Below are positions 36,172 to 45,083 of a stretch of DNA of 57,119 bases, piece by piece (position 1 is the stretch's first letter; each line of letters starts with the position of its first letter). The notes beneath the pieces were generated by a model. It ran no database searches. It worked only from the letters and a program-made list of their open reading frames with translations, and was not told the origin of the DNA. Origin of the DNA: an uncultured cyanobacterium (lineage in GTDB: Bacteria > Cyanobacteriota > Cyanobacteriia > PCC-6307 > Cyanobiaceae); NCBI GenBank assembly GCA_903858015.1, contig CAIOGZ010000047.1, forward strand, positions 1 to 57,119. The letters are read 5' to 3'. A program made the translations under genes and the position numbers.

Positions 36172-37729
36172 AACCCACCCCCCGTAGCGCCAGGCCGTAG
36201 GCCCCCCATTGGCTCATTCCTACTCCATGGCCAAAGCCGCGGCCCACCACCTCCAGCGAAGGGGCCGCAGGGGCGTCGCTCGCCTGCTGGGGCAGGGCCC
36301 CGTCGCCAGGATTGGCTCCGGCGAATCGAGTGCCAGCCGCTGGGCCCGCTGGCGGCGGCGGTGGTGGCGGTCCGGCCGGGCGGCTGACGATCCGGTTGTC
36401 GGCGCGGCTGGCGTTGATGCCTGCGGGTTGGCCATCGGGCTGGCCGTCATAACGGCTGGCGTCGGAGCCAGCGGTGTCCGCTGGGCCCGGCTGCGGGGCT
36501 GCGGCGGCACTGATCGCCCCGATCGCTGCCGGCGCTAGGGGTGGATCGAAGCGGAATCGCACCAGGGTGCTGCGCAGGCCGAGCCGCTGCCGCAGTTCAG
36601 CGCCGCTGAGGTCGAGGCTGCCGGCGGGGCCGATCACCCGGGCCCGCCGCACCCGGCCGCTGCTGGAGCTATTCAGCACCTCAATCCGGTTGGCCCCGGC
36701 CGTTTCCCGGAAGGCGCGGCGCAGTTGCTCCGGCTCAAAGCGGAGGTTCCACTGGCGCCAGGGGGAGAGGTCGTCCTGATCGGGCACGCTCACGAGGTAG
36801 GGCAGCTGCTGCTTCCAGATGGCGCCGCTGCTTTCGGTGTTGCCGCCACTGCTGCTGTGGAACACCGCCTCGATCAGCGCCCCGCCATGGCGCAACACCT
36901 GGCTGCGGGTGGCCAGCACGGCGGCCCGGGTGGAGTCGGTTTCGGCTTCCACCCCGAGGTAGGCCTGGCTGGCCACCGTGGCCCGCAGGTCAAACGGGGC
37001 GCTGGGCCGGATCTGGGCCAGGGCATAGGTGCGGGCCGCCACGGCCTGGGCCCGCAGGGCCGCCGCCGGCCAGCGGGCTGGCATCTCGCTGCCCACCACA
37101 CTGCCCAGGTAGGCCTCTAAGGGGACATGGTTGACAGCCTGCAGCCGCTCCCCATCGGCCAGGATCTGCAGCCGGCCTCGGTAGCGGTGGCGGCCCAGGC
37201 CCAGCAGGGGCAGGTAGCCGCTGGGGCGGAGCTCCCCCAGCCGCCAGGGGAAGGCCGGGGGGGGGGATGGGGCCGGCCCGATCGCCGCTGGTTCGAGCCA
37301 GAGCTCCTGCAGCGGCAGCTGCAGCGGCGGCGCCAGGCTGGCCTCCGCATCTGGCCGTTCCAGCCGCAGCACCGGGCCCAGCCGGCTGATTCGCAGCCGT
37401 TCGCCGGCCGGTAGCAGGGTGAGCAGACGGCCCTGGCCGTCGAGCAGGCGCAGCGGACCGCCGGCGGCCGTGGGTTCCAGTTGCTGGGCCTGGAGCAGCA
37501 ACACCCGCAGCACCGGTTCGCTGCGGTTGGAGCCTGCCCCGGCCCTCGGCGTGGGGATCAGGCCGGCCGGCGCCGGCGCCTCCGCCAGCAGCAGCAAGCC
37601 GCCGGCCGTGGCGCCGGCGCCCACGGCGGCCACCAGGCCCGCTCCCATCGCCAGGGCGCGGGCAGCCCGGCCCGCCCGGCAGCCAGCGGCGAAGATCACG
37701 GCGCCACTCCAAACGAAAACAGTCCCCAT
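36110..37729 (-). CDS. SpoIID/LytB-domain protein, exported
   Basis: SpoIID-type proteins cleave denuded glycan strands of peptidoglycan. The domain is recognised by LEAYLGSVVGSEMPARWP with the catalytic Glu, LRAQAVAARTYAL, VFHSSSGGNTESS and GRGFGHGVGMSQWGAYG. A hydrophobic segment near residues 28-50 (LAMGAGLVAAVGAGATAGGL) can export or anchor it. A Pro-rich insert (about 425-480) separates the two halves of the domain. At 539 residues it is longer than usual. It precedes the nagB-like gene on the same strand. Confidence 0.88.
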   Translation of the reverse strand: MGTVFVWSGAVIFAAGCRAGRAARALAMGAGLVAAVGAGATAGGLLLLAEAPAPAGLIPTPRAGAGSNRSEPVLRVLLLQAQQLEPTAAGGPLRLLDGQGRLLTLLPAGERLRISRLGPVLRLERPDAEASLAPPLQLPLQELWLEPAAIGPAPSPPPAFPWRLGELRPSGYLPLLGLGRHRYRGRLQILADGERLQAVNHVPLEAYLGSVVGSEMPARWPAAALRAQAVAARTYALAQIRPSAPFDLRATVASQAYLGVEAETDSTRAAVLATRSQVLRHGGALIEAVFHSSSGGNTESSGAIWKQQLPYLVSVPDQDDLSPWRQWNLRFEPEQLRRAFRETAGANRIEVLNSSSSGRVRRARVIGPAGSLDLSGAELRQRLGLRSTLVRFRFDPPLAPAAIGAISAAAAPQPGPADTAGSDASRYDGQPDGQPAGINASRADNRIVSRPAGPPPPPPPAGPAAGTRFAGANPGDGALPQQASDAPAAPSLEVVGRGFGHGVGMSQWGAYGLALRGVGYEQILSHYYRGAQLVPFAFR

Positions 37730-37814
37730 TGTGGTGGCGCGCCGCAGTTTGGGCTAGGCCCCTGCCGCGGTTGGGGCTAGGCCTTGCAGCAGCAGGCTGG
37801 GCCCGCGTGTCAGC

Positions 37815-38831
37815 ATGCGAGCTCGAGCCCGGTCCCCTGTGCAGGTCACTTTCCTGGGCACCAGCTCAGGTGTTCCCACCCGCTCCCGCAACGTTTCGGC
37901 GGTGGCCCTGCGGCTGCCCCAGAGGGCCGAACTCTGGTTGTTCGACTGTGGCGAGGCCACCCAGCACCAGTTCCTGCGCAGCGACCTGCGGGTGTCGCAG
38001 CTGCGGCGGATCTTTGTCACCCACATGCATGGTGACCACGTGCTGGGCCTGCCCGGGCTGCTGGCCAGCCTCGGGATGGCGGGCAGTTGTACCGGCCTGG
38101 ACCTCTACGGTCCCGATGCCCTGCGCGACTACCTCGAGGGCGTCCTGCGCACCACCTCCACCCGCATCGGCTACCCGCTGCGCACCCACCGGGTGCGGGA
38201 AGCTGCCCAGCGGGGTGCCCTGCTGCTCGACGACGACGACATCACCGTGCGCTGCGCCCCGCTCACCCATCGGGTGCCGGCCTTCGCCTATCGGGTCGAT
38301 CGCAAGCCCCGGCCAGGTCGTTTCGCCGTGGAGAAGGCCCGCGAGCTGGGGATTCCCCCTGGCCCCATCTACGCCGAGCTCAAAGCCGGCCGCAGCGTCA
38401 CCCTTGCCGATGGTCGGGTGATCCGCGGCGAAGCCCTCTGCGGCCCGCCCCGCCCGGGTTGCAGCGTGGTGTACTGCACCGACACCGTGTTCAGCGAAGC
38501 GGCGGTGGAGCTGGCCCGGGGCGCCGACCTCCTGATCCATGAATCCACCTTCGCCCACGGCGAGGCGGAGATGGCGATCGCCCGCCAGCATTCCACCAGC
38601 ACCATGGCGGCCCAGACGGCCCTGGCGGCGGGTGTGAAGCAGCTGGTGCTCACCCACCTCAGCCCCCGTTACATGCCCGGCAACCCGATGACGCCCGACG
38701 ACCTGCTGGCCGAGGCCCGCGCCATCTTCCCGGCCACCCAGATCGCCAGGGATTTCCTCTGCCTGGAGGTGCAACCCCTCGACGGGGACGAGCCCGCAGA
38801 TGACCCCGCGGTGGACGCCGCCGCGGCCTGA
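37815..38831 (+). CDS. rnz: Ribonuclease Z (tRNA 3' processing)
   Basis: The metallo-beta-lactamase fold endonuclease removes the 3' trailer of tRNA precursors. Motifs are [28 protein letters not shown], the zinc motif [15 protein letters not shown] and [13 protein letters not shown], then LTHLSPRY. Its 338 residues are typical. The long-form exosite region ([18 protein letters not shown]) is present. It is divergent from the SpoIID-like gene. Confidence 0.95.
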   Translation: MRARARSPVQVTFLGTSSGVPTRSRNVSAVALRLPQRAELWLFDCGEATQHQFLRSDLRVSQLRRIFVTHMHGDHVLGLPGLLASLGMAGSCTGLDLYGPDALRDYLEGVLRTTSTRIGYPLRTHRVREAAQRGALLLDDDDITVRCAPLTHRVPAFAYRVDRKPRPGRFAVEKARELGIPPGPIYAELKAGRSVTLADGRVIRGEALCGPPRPGCSVVYCTDTVFSEAAVELARGADLLIHESTFAHGEAEMAIARQHSTSTMAAQTALAAGVKQLVLTHLSPRYMPGNPMTPDDLLAEARAIFPATQIARDFLCLEVQPLDGDEPADDPAVDAAAA

Positions 38832-38939
38832 GCCATGGCCTGGCCCTGCAACAGTTCGCGAGATTCCCCAGCGGCGGACCCGTCGCCCGTGATACAAGGT
38901 CTCCGTTGCGGTCTCACCGCCATTTCACCGGCTTCCTCC

Positions 38940-39452
38940 ATGGCCCCCTTCCCCTCCTCAGCCATTCGCGCCGTCGTCCGGAGCCTGCTGGTGCTCCCGC
39001 TGGCGTTGCTGGTCTGCTTTGCCGGCCCCGCCGCCGCCGCCCGCTGGGATTCCGCCACCCTCACGGTGCCGGCCCAAGCCGATGGCACCACGGTCACGTT
39101 CAGCGAGCAGGAGTACAAGGCGGGCCGCAAACTCTTCAACGACAGCTGCGGCACCTGCCATGCCGGTGGCATCACCAAGACCAACCAGAATGTGGGCCTC
39201 GACCCTGAGACCCTCGCCCTGGCCACGCCGCCGCGAACCAGCGTCGAGTCCCTGGTGGACTTCATCAAAAATCCCACCTCCTTCGACGGCGAATACAGCA
39301 TCTCCGATGTGCACCCCAGCCTGCGCAGCAGCGACGTGTTCGTGAAGATGCGCGATCTCGATGACAACGATCTCCGCCTGATCGCCGGCTACATTTTGGT
39401 GGCCCCCAAGGTTCAGGGCATCCAGTGGGGCGGCGGCAAGATCTATTTCTGA
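38940..39452 (+). CDS. psbV: Photosystem II cytochrome c-550
   Basis: PsbV is an extrinsic lumenal subunit that stabilises the oxygen-evolving cluster. Starting at the ATG at 38940 there is a 34-residue signal sequence (LLVLPLALLVCFAGPAAAA), then the mature ARWDSATLTVPA. The haem site is Cys70-x-x-Cys73-His74 (CGTCH). His125 in DVHPS is the second axial ligand candidate, and the conserved C-terminus WGGGKIYF is intact. It is 170 residues. A strong terminator follows at 39525. Confidence 0.96.
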   Translation: MAPFPSSAIRAVVRSLLVLPLALLVCFAGPAAAARWDSATLTVPAQADGTTVTFSEQEYKAGRKLFNDSCGTCHAGGITKTNQNVGLDPETLALATPPRTSVESLVDFIKNPTSFDGEYSISDVHPSLRSSDVFVKMRDLDDNDLRLIAGYILVAPKVQGIQWGGGKIYF

Positions 39453-39524
39453 TCGCGCCCCTGCTGAGCGGTCCTGGCCGTAGCACCGTCTCCGCCAGCC
39501 GCCGCTCCAGGCTGCACCACCCCA

Positions 39525-39556
39525 GGGCTCCCGCGCTTCGCCGGGAGCCCTTTTTT
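39525..39556 (+). terminator. Rho-independent terminator of psbV
   Basis: GGGCTCCCG pairs with CGGGAGCCC around an 8-base loop (CGCTTCGC). Six T residues follow at 39551-39556. The stem is perfect. Confidence 0.88.
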
Positions 39557-39572
39557 GTGGCTGGAGCTATGG

Positions 39573-40235
39573 CTATGGCTGGGGCGCTGGAGGCAGGGCA
39601 TTGCTGCAAGCGAGCGAAGCGGGCTGCTTGCTATACCACCATTCCTGCAGGGGGGGCGCCAGGCGCTGCGGGAACAGCGTGATCACGGTCTGGGTGGGCC
39701 GGGCCCCCGGCTGCAGCAGTTCCACCACGTAGGAAGGGCAACGGCGGGCCGCCAGATCGGCCACGAAGCGCCGACCAATCCGTCGCCAGCTCGGTTCCTT
39801 GCTGTGCCATGCCAGGCGACAACAGGGCCAGGGCAGTTCCTCCCGATCAAACAGCCGGCAGCAGGGTGCCAGCACCCGGTAGCTGTATTGCCCGCCGGGG
39901 CTGGGATGGATGCTGCCGGGCTCCAGCAGCCGCTGCACCGGGCCGCCGGGGGCTCGAGCGGGCCCCACCACGCCCCCTGGCCTGGACCAAGGGCCCGGGG
40001 AGCCGGGCGTCGCGCCCGGGGAGCCGTAGGAGGCTGCGGTCAAGGCGGTGATAACGGGGCAAACGGGACCAAACGGTACAGAAAAAGCCTTGGGGCCAGC
40101 CTGGCAGAGCAGCGGTGCGCTGCCTGCCGTTAGCCCGGACAGCCAGGAACCTGGACAGCCAGGAACCTCATGCTCCACAAAAAAAACCACCCCGAGGGGT
40201 GGCAAGCACAACGGCGCGGCTGCCGCTGGGCTCAA
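39573..40235 (-). CDS. Conserved-looking cyanobacterial protein of unknown function
   Basis: The C-terminal ~120 residues look like a real, Cys- and Trp-rich soluble domain ([76 protein letters not shown]). CC pairs might bind metal. The first ~80 residues overlap the petF terminator region and are doubtful, so the true start is probably an internal GTG or TTG (for example TTG codons around 40040). No family is recognised. It lies between the terminators of psbV and petF on the minus strand. Confidence 0.5.
   Translation of the reverse strand: MSPAAAAPLCLPPLGVVFFVEHEVPGCPGSWLSGLTAGSAPLLCQAGPKAFSVPFGPVCPVITALTAASYGSPGATPGSPGPWSRPGGVVGPARAPGGPVQRLLEPGSIHPSPGGQYSYRVLAPCCRLFDREELPWPCCRLAWHSKEPSWRRIGRRFVADLAARRCPSYVVELLQPGARPTQTVITLFPQRLAPPLQEWWYSKQPASLACSNALPPAPQP
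40179..40202 (-). terminator. Rho-independent terminator of petF
   Basis: On the minus strand CCACCCC pairs with GGGGTGG around a 2-base loop and is followed by eight T residues (plus-strand A-run 40179-40186). It lies 30 bp beyond the petF stop. A 14-bp direct repeat (ACAGCCAGGAACCT) occurs next to it at about 40139-40168. Confidence 0.85.
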
Positions 40236-40531
40236 TAGAGCTCCTCTTCGGAGTGGGTCTTGATGGTCACGTCGGAGGTGGGGTAAGCCACGCAGGTGAG
40301 CACGAAGCCGGCTTCGATCTGGTCGTCGTCCAGGAAGCTTTGGTCGGATTGGTCAACGGTTCCTGCGGTCAGCTTGCCGGCACAGGTGGAGCAGGCGCCG
40401 GCACGGCAGGAGTAGGGCAGGTCGATGCCTTGCTCTTCAGCCGCGTCGAGGATGTACTGGTCGTCGGGAACCTCGATGGTCTTGTTGAGGCCCTCGCTCT
40501 CATTGACGAGGGTGACCTTGTAGGAAGCCAT
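40232..40531 (-). CDS. petF: Plant-type [2Fe-2S] ferredoxin
   Basis: The 99-residue protein is the photosynthetic ferredoxin that takes electrons from photosystem I and passes them to FNR, FTR and other enzymes. The cluster ligands are Cys42, Cys47, Cys50 ([11 protein letters not shown]) and Cys80 (LTCVAYP). The C-terminus HSEEELY is the usual one. It is also the likely redox partner of NifJ and of the thioredoxin reductase whose variable chain is encoded at 51084. It has its own terminator. Confidence 0.97.
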   Translation of the reverse strand: MASYKVTLVNESEGLNKTIEVPDDQYILDAAEEQGIDLPYSCRAGACSTCAGKLTAGTVDQSDQSFLDDDQIEAGFVLTCVAYPTSDVTIKTHSEEELY

Positions 40532-40673
40532 GGAAGGGGTTGAAGCTCACAGGCGGCCGGAAGCCAAGACCTGCAGGACCCGCCCTTCCTACATCCTCCA
40601 GGGGCCGAACCCACCCATCTGGAGCGCCCAGGCTTGGAAGGCCAATCAAAGCCTGGACAAGTATCAGCGTGCC

Positions 40674-41651
40674 TTATGCGACTTCGCTGCGGCCCCGGAT
40701 CAGCAGCAGGCCCCAACGCTCCTGTTGGGCAGCCAGTTCCGCCCGCCAACCCCAGGCCTCCAGGGCTGCCACCAGGGCCGGCGCCTGGTCCACCAGCAGC
40801 CCACTGAGCAACCCCACCCCAGCGGGGGCCAGCACGGTGTGGAAAGCGGGGCAGAGGGCCGTGATCACCGGGGCGAGGATGTTGCAGAGCAGCAGGTCGG
40901 CTGGGCGGCCCTGCAGCAGCTCCGCCAGCGCCTCGACGCTGCCTTGGGCCACCGTCACGGCTGGGGAGAGCTGGTTCAGGGCCGCGTTGTCGGCGGTCGC
41001 CCGCACCGCCAGGCCATCGCTGTCGACGGCCGCCACTGTGCTGGCGCCCAGCCGCAGGGCCCCCAGGCCCAGGATGCCGCTGCCGCTACCCAGATCCGCC
41101 ACCCTTCTGCCCCGCAGGCGCTGCGCTCCCGCCGCCGCCGCCATCGCTTCGAGGGCTTCGAGGCAGAGTCGGGTTGTGGGGTGGCTGCCGGTGCCAAAGG
41201 CGCTGCCGGGATCGATGCGGATCAGCTGGCGATCGGCGTACTCCGGGGGGCATTCCAACCAGGCCGGCAGGATCAGCAGCTGCTCCCCCACCGGATCGGC
41301 CTGCCAGTGGCGCTTCCAGCTCAGGCTCCAGTCCTCGTCGGGCTGGCGCTCCCAACGCACCGGCCCCAGGGCCAGGCCGAAGGGTTCGCCCAGGGGTTCG
41401 AGCGCCCTCAGCAGTTCGGACCGCTGCTCCTGGGGCCAGTCGATTTCCGGTAGCCAGGCGAGCAGCTGGCGGGCCTCCGGGGCCTCGGGCCGGTGCCGCA
41501 CCGCCACCCTCGGAATGCCGAGCAGGGGGAGTTTCCAGAGCAGCGATTCCTCCAGCTCCGCCGGTAGCGCCATCTCCAGGCGCCACCAGGCCGGGCCGGC
41601 CCTGCTTGGGCTTGGATCGCCGCCGGCGGGCGAGGCAGCGGCCGGGTCCAT
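40674..41651 (-). CDS. prmA: Ribosomal protein L11 methyltransferase
   Basis: PrmA trimethylates L11 with SAM. The N-terminal substrate domain includes WSLSWKRHWQADPVGEQLLI. The catalytic domain has IRIDPGSAFGTGSHPTT, VADLGSGSGILGLGAL and LLLCNILAPVI. The protein is 325 residues with a short Pro-rich N-terminal extension. Its ATG overlaps the serA stop by one base, so translation is coupled to serA. Confidence 0.94.
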   Translation of the reverse strand: MDPAAASPAGGDPSPSRAGPAWWRLEMALPAELEESLLWKLPLLGIPRVAVRHRPEAPEARQLLAWLPEIDWPQEQRSELLRALEPLGEPFGLALGPVRWERQPDEDWSLSWKRHWQADPVGEQLLILPAWLECPPEYADRQLIRIDPGSAFGTGSHPTTRLCLEALEAMAAAAGAQRLRGRRVADLGSGSGILGLGALRLGASTVAAVDSDGLAVRATADNAALNQLSPAVTVAQGSVEALAELLQGRPADLLLCNILAPVITALCPAFHTVLAPAGVGLLSGLLVDQAPALVAALEAWGWRAELAAQQERWGLLLIRGRSEVA

Positions 41652-43237
41652 CAGAGGGTCACCGGCTGGGCTTCCTGGATGCCCTCGATCGCATGGATGT
41701 GGGCCAGGAGGCTGGCGGGAATCGGGTCGTCGAGGCTGACCACCATCACGGCATCGCCCCGCACGATGCGGCGCCCCACCTGCATCGAGGCGATGTTGAC
41801 GTTGTGCTCGCCCAGCAGCGAACCGAGCTGGCCGATGATGCCGGGCATGTCCCGGTGGCGGGTGAACAGCATCTGGTGGCTGGGGGTCACATTGACCGGG
41901 AATTCATCGATGGTGGTGATGCGCAGGCCGCCGTCGCTGAACACCGCCCCGGTGACGCTGTGGTTGCCCTTGGCGCCGCGGCTGCTGAGCTGGAGGCAGC
42001 CGCCGGCAAAGTCGCGGCTGGTGTCATCCTTCACCTCCAGCACCTTGATGCCCCGTTCCTTCGCTTCCAGGCTGGCGTTCACGTAGTTGATGCTGTCGCC
42101 CAGGGCGGCGGAGAGCACCCCCTTCAGGGCTGCCACCACCAGGGGTTGGGCTGGGTGGGCGGCGAATTCGCCCTGCAGGCGCACCTCCAGTTCGCTGATC
42201 GGGCCGCCGGCCAGCTGGCTGAGCAGCAGGCCGAGCGTTTCGGCCAACTGCAGGTGGGGCTTGAGCTGTTCCATCACCTCGGCGTTCAGGCCGGGGATGT
42301 TCACGGCGCTGCGGGCCGGCAGGCCGAGCAACACGTCGCGGATTTGCTCGGCCACATCAATGGCCACATTTTCCTGGGCCTCTTCGGTGGAGGCACCGAG
42401 GTGGGGGGTGAGGATCAGTCGCTCCTTCACGGAGCGCAGGGGGGAATCGGCCGCCAGGGGCTCTTTGGCAAACACATCCAGGGCGGCGCCGCCGATCACC
42501 CCGTTCTCCACCGCCTCGGCCAGGGCCGCCTCATCGACGATGCCGCCGCGGGCGCAGTTCACCAACCGCGCCGTGGGCTTCATCGTGCGCAGCAAGGCGG
42601 CGTTGACCAGGTTTTCGGTCTCCGCTGTGCGGGGCAGGTGCAGGGTGATGAAGTCGGCTTCGGCGAACAGTTCGGCCAGGGGCAGCAGCCGCACCTGCAG
42701 CTGCTGGGCCCGTTCCGCCGACACGAAAGGGTCGTAGGCGGCCACGTCCATGCCCATGGCGCGGGCGACGCGGGCCACGTGGGAGCCGATCTTGCCGAGG
42801 CCGACCACCCCCAGCACTTTTTTGTAGAGCTCGTTGCCTACGTAGGTCTTGCGGTCCCAGCCGCCGGCCATGGTGCTGGCGTGGGCGTGGGGCACGTGGC
42901 GCGCCAGGGCCAGCATCAGGGCCAGGGCCTGCTCTGCGGCGGCGATCGTGTTGCCTTCGGGGGAATTCACCACCAGCACGCCCCGGCGGGTGGCGGCCTT
43001 CACATCGACGTTGTCGACCCCCACGCCAGCCCGGCCGATGATCCGCAACTTGGCGGCCGCCTCAATCACGTCGGCGGTCACCTGGGTGCCGGAGCGGATC
43101 ATCAGGCCTTCGTAGTCGCCGATGATCGCCTTGAGTTCCTCGGCGGACAGGCCGGTGCGCACGTCGACCTGGGCCACCTGGGAGAGGATGTCAATCCCCG
43201 TCTGATCGATGGGATCGGAAACCAGAACCTTCGTCAT
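41651..43237 (-). CDS. serA: D-3-phosphoglycerate dehydrogenase
   Basis: SerA oxidises 3-phosphoglycerate, the first step of serine synthesis. The 528-residue long form has the substrate/NAD domains (IGRAGVGVDNVDVKAAT, LGVVGLGKIGSHVAR, NCARGGIVDEAAL with the catalytic Arg, LILTPHLGAST with the catalytic His), the ASB intervening domain and a C-terminal ACT domain (HRDMPGIIGQLGSLLGEHNV) for serine control. The ATG at 43237 is chosen because MTKVLVSDPI matches the family start. prmA follows with a one-base overlap. Confidence 0.96.
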   Translation of the reverse strand: MTKVLVSDPIDQTGIDILSQVAQVDVRTGLSAEELKAIIGDYEGLMIRSGTQVTADVIEAAAKLRIIGRAGVGVDNVDVKAATRRGVLVVNSPEGNTIAAAEQALALMLALARHVPHAHASTMAGGWDRKTYVGNELYKKVLGVVGLGKIGSHVARVARAMGMDVAAYDPFVSAERAQQLQVRLLPLAELFAEADFITLHLPRTAETENLVNAALLRTMKPTARLVNCARGGIVDEAALAEAVENGVIGGAALDVFAKEPLAADSPLRSVKERLILTPHLGASTEEAQENVAIDVAEQIRDVLLGLPARSAVNIPGLNAEVMEQLKPHLQLAETLGLLLSQLAGGPISELEVRLQGEFAAHPAQPLVVAALKGVLSAALGDSINYVNASLEAKERGIKVLEVKDDTSRDFAGGCLQLSSRGAKGNHSVTGAVFSDGGLRITTIDEFPVNVTPSHQMLFTRHRDMPGIIGQLGSLLGEHNVNIASMQVGRRIVRGDAVMVVSLDDPIPASLLAHIHAIEGIQEAQPVTL

Positions 43238-43393
43238 GACCGGCGGATAAGGGGAGGCCCCGGGGGGCGCGGTGAACAACAGCGCTCCGGCGGGGGAGGC
43301 CGGAGGTGCAGTGTAGTGAGCCGCGTCGAGAGCGGCCTGGGAACAGCCTGCGGGGACCAGGATGCGAGCCTGTGGGGATCCCGGAGGCAAGGC

Positions 43394-43897
43394 GTGGCCC
43401 TGAGCGTGGTGGTGGTGCTCGATGACCGCAAGCGGCTGCAGACGCTGCGGCAACGCCTAGAGGCCAGTGACCCTGCCCCGGCGGCGATCGTGGCGATTGG
43501 CAGCGGTGAAACCGACCTGGCCCAGGTGGAACGGCTCGATCCCAGCACCGGCCGCCGCAAACGCCAGCGCTTAATGGTGCGCTGGCTGCTGCCCTTCGGT
43601 TTTCTGGCGGGCCTCACCTTCACCCAGATCACCGATCTCCACACCTTCTCGGCCCTGGGCCCCTGGGGCGAGCCCCTGATCGGTGGATTGCTCGGGTTGG
43701 GGTCGGGCTGGATGGGCAGCTTTGCCGCCGCCGCCAGCGTGGCATCGGAGGAGGACGATCGGATCCGCATCCTGCGCAACCGGCTCCAGGAGGGCAACTG
43801 GTTGCTTTTGGTCGATCCAGCCCCCGGCAGCGAACCGCCCTGGAGTTTGATCCAGCAGGCCCGGCCGAAGGCGGTGGTGCGCCTTGGTGAGAGCTGA
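43394..43897 (+). CDS. Small membrane protein of unknown function
   Basis: From a GTG at 43394 the frame gives 167 residues. The N-terminal part (VVVVLDDRKRLQTLRQRLE) is followed by two hydrophobic segments (WLLPFGFLAGLTFTQI and LIGGLLGLGSGWMGSFAAAA), then a soluble tail (ILRNRLQEGNWLLLVDP). The pattern fits a conserved cyanobacterial membrane protein, but I cannot name a family. It is divergent from serA and lies 11 bp before the S4-domain gene, with which it may be co-transcribed. Confidence 0.65.
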   Translation: MALSVVVVLDDRKRLQTLRQRLEASDPAPAAIVAIGSGETDLAQVERLDPSTGRRKRQRLMVRWLLPFGFLAGLTFTQITDLHTFSALGPWGEPLIGGLLGLGSGWMGSFAAAASVASEEDDRIRILRNRLQEGNWLLLVDPAPGSEPPWSLIQQARPKAVVRLGES

Positions 43898-43908
43898 GGC
43901 GGCCGGCG

Positions 43909-44694
43909 ATGCAGGCCCTTCACGCCGTGCTGGAAGGCAGCCTGCGGGCTGAAGAGCTGGAGCCCGTGCTGGCTGCGGCCGAGCGCTGCCTGCGCCAGTG
44001 GCAGCCCGTTTGGACCGACTTTCTCGATGGCCCCCTGGTGGAGGAAGCCGAAGCGCGCCTGGGCAGCCTCAGCGAGCTCTGCTTCGAGCGGGCCGGCGGC
44101 TATGGGGGGGCGGAACGCTGCCGGCTGTTGTTGCAGCGTGCCGAGGCGGCCCTGCCGCTGGAGCAGCAGCCGGGCGATTTCGCCGGCCTCGAGATCGCCG
44201 GCAACTTCCTGTTTGATCCGGCTGAACCGGCCGACTTCCAGGCCGCCCTGGTGGCCGCCGGAGCCAGCCTCCAGGAGCTGGGGGATCTCTGGCTGCGCGG
44301 CGACCGCGGGGCCCAGGCGATCGGGGCTGGGGCCCTGGCCGATCGCCTCCACGGCCAGGCGGGTTTGGTGCGCAGTGTGCCGGTGCTGTTCGAGGCCCGC
44401 CCCCTGCAGGAGCTGCAACGGCCCGCGCCGCGCCAACCCCGCAGCCTCACCAGTGTGGAGGCCTCCACCCGGCTGGATGCGGTGGCATCGGCGGGCTTTG
44501 GCCTCTCCCGCAGCCGCATGGCGGAGCTGATTCGCCAGGGGGCCGTGCGGATCGATTGGAAACCGGCGCTCAGCCCTAGTCGGGAGCTGGTGGCGGGGGA
44601 GCGGGTGCAGCTGGCGGGGCGAGGCACGTTGCGGATCGAGGCGGTGGAGCTCACCAAACGTGATCGCTACAGGATTCGTCTGCTGCGAAGCTGA
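43909..44694 (+). CDS. YlmH-like S4-domain RNA-binding protein
   Basis: The 261-residue protein matches the cyanobacterial photosystem-II-S4/YlmH family. The N-terminal part has FLDGPLVEEAEARL and FERAGGYGGAERCRL. A C-terminal S4 RNA-binding domain covers about 183-245 (STRLDAVASAGFGLSRSRMA, LIRQGAVRIDWK). YlmH proteins act on ribosome-bound RNA; Bacillus YlmH is linked to rescue of stalled large subunits. The role here is inferred from the family. Confidence 0.87.
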   Translation: MQALHAVLEGSLRAEELEPVLAAAERCLRQWQPVWTDFLDGPLVEEAEARLGSLSELCFERAGGYGGAERCRLLLQRAEAALPLEQQPGDFAGLEIAGNFLFDPAEPADFQAALVAAGASLQELGDLWLRGDRGAQAIGAGALADRLHGQAGLVRSVPVLFEARPLQELQRPAPRQPRSLTSVEASTRLDAVASAGFGLSRSRMAELIRQGAVRIDWKPALSPSRELVAGERVQLAGRGTLRIEAVELTKRDRYRIRLLRS

Positions 44695-44695
44695 C

Positions 44696-44749
44696 GCTTG
44701 CAGCCATGCTCAGGCTTGCAGCCATGCTCAGGCTTGCAGCCAAGCTCAG
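44696..44749. repeat. 18-bp tandem repeat, three units
   Basis: GCTTGCAGCCATGCTCAG is repeated at 44696, 44714 and 44732, with one base changed in the third copy. It follows the S4-gene stop directly and lies in the gap before tRNA-Val. The rest of the gap (44750-44964) holds no gene I can support. Confidence 0.88.
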
Positions 44750-44964
44750 GCCCAGGGCAAACCCAGGCCTAGGCGAAAAAAAAGGCGTTCGGTCCGCGAG
44801 CAGAGCGGGGCCCCCTGCGGTGATCGGCGCGAAGCGCTGGCTGATTCGGGCCCCAGCACGGTTGGCGACGGCCCGACTGCTAAGTTCAGTTGGCTGATTC
44901 AAGGCCAGCCTCCAGCAGGTGCTTGAATCGATCCGATCTGATGGTTATGTAACCTCAGATTTAG

Positions 44965-45036
44965 GGGCGATTAGCTCAGAGGTAGAGCACTACCTTGACA
45001 CGGTAGGAGTCACTGGTTCGATTCCAGTATCGCCCA
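44965..45036 (+). tRNA. tRNA-Val (GAC)
   Basis: A 72-nt cloverleaf is complete. The acceptor stem GGGCGAT pairs with ATCGCCC and A is the discriminator. The D arm has AGCTCAGAGGTAGAGC, the anticodon arm CTACC/GGTAG holds loop TTGACAC with anticodon GAC, and the T arm contains GGTTCGATTCC. CCA is not encoded. It lies 47 bp upstream of murD. Confidence 0.96.
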
Positions 45037-45083
45037 CTCCATTGTTCAAGTTCCAAACCCATTCCACCCACCACCTGTTGTCG

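Noticed and set aside
41174..43380. Very long plus-strand open frame opposite prmA and serA
   Set aside because: prmA and serA are certain on the minus strand. Only the last part of the frame (from 43394) looks like protein, and it was kept as a separate gene.
44919..45083. Upstream extension of murD
   Set aside because: It would read through the tRNA-Val gene. The MurD N-terminus (VVVGLGRSG) fits the ATG at 45084.
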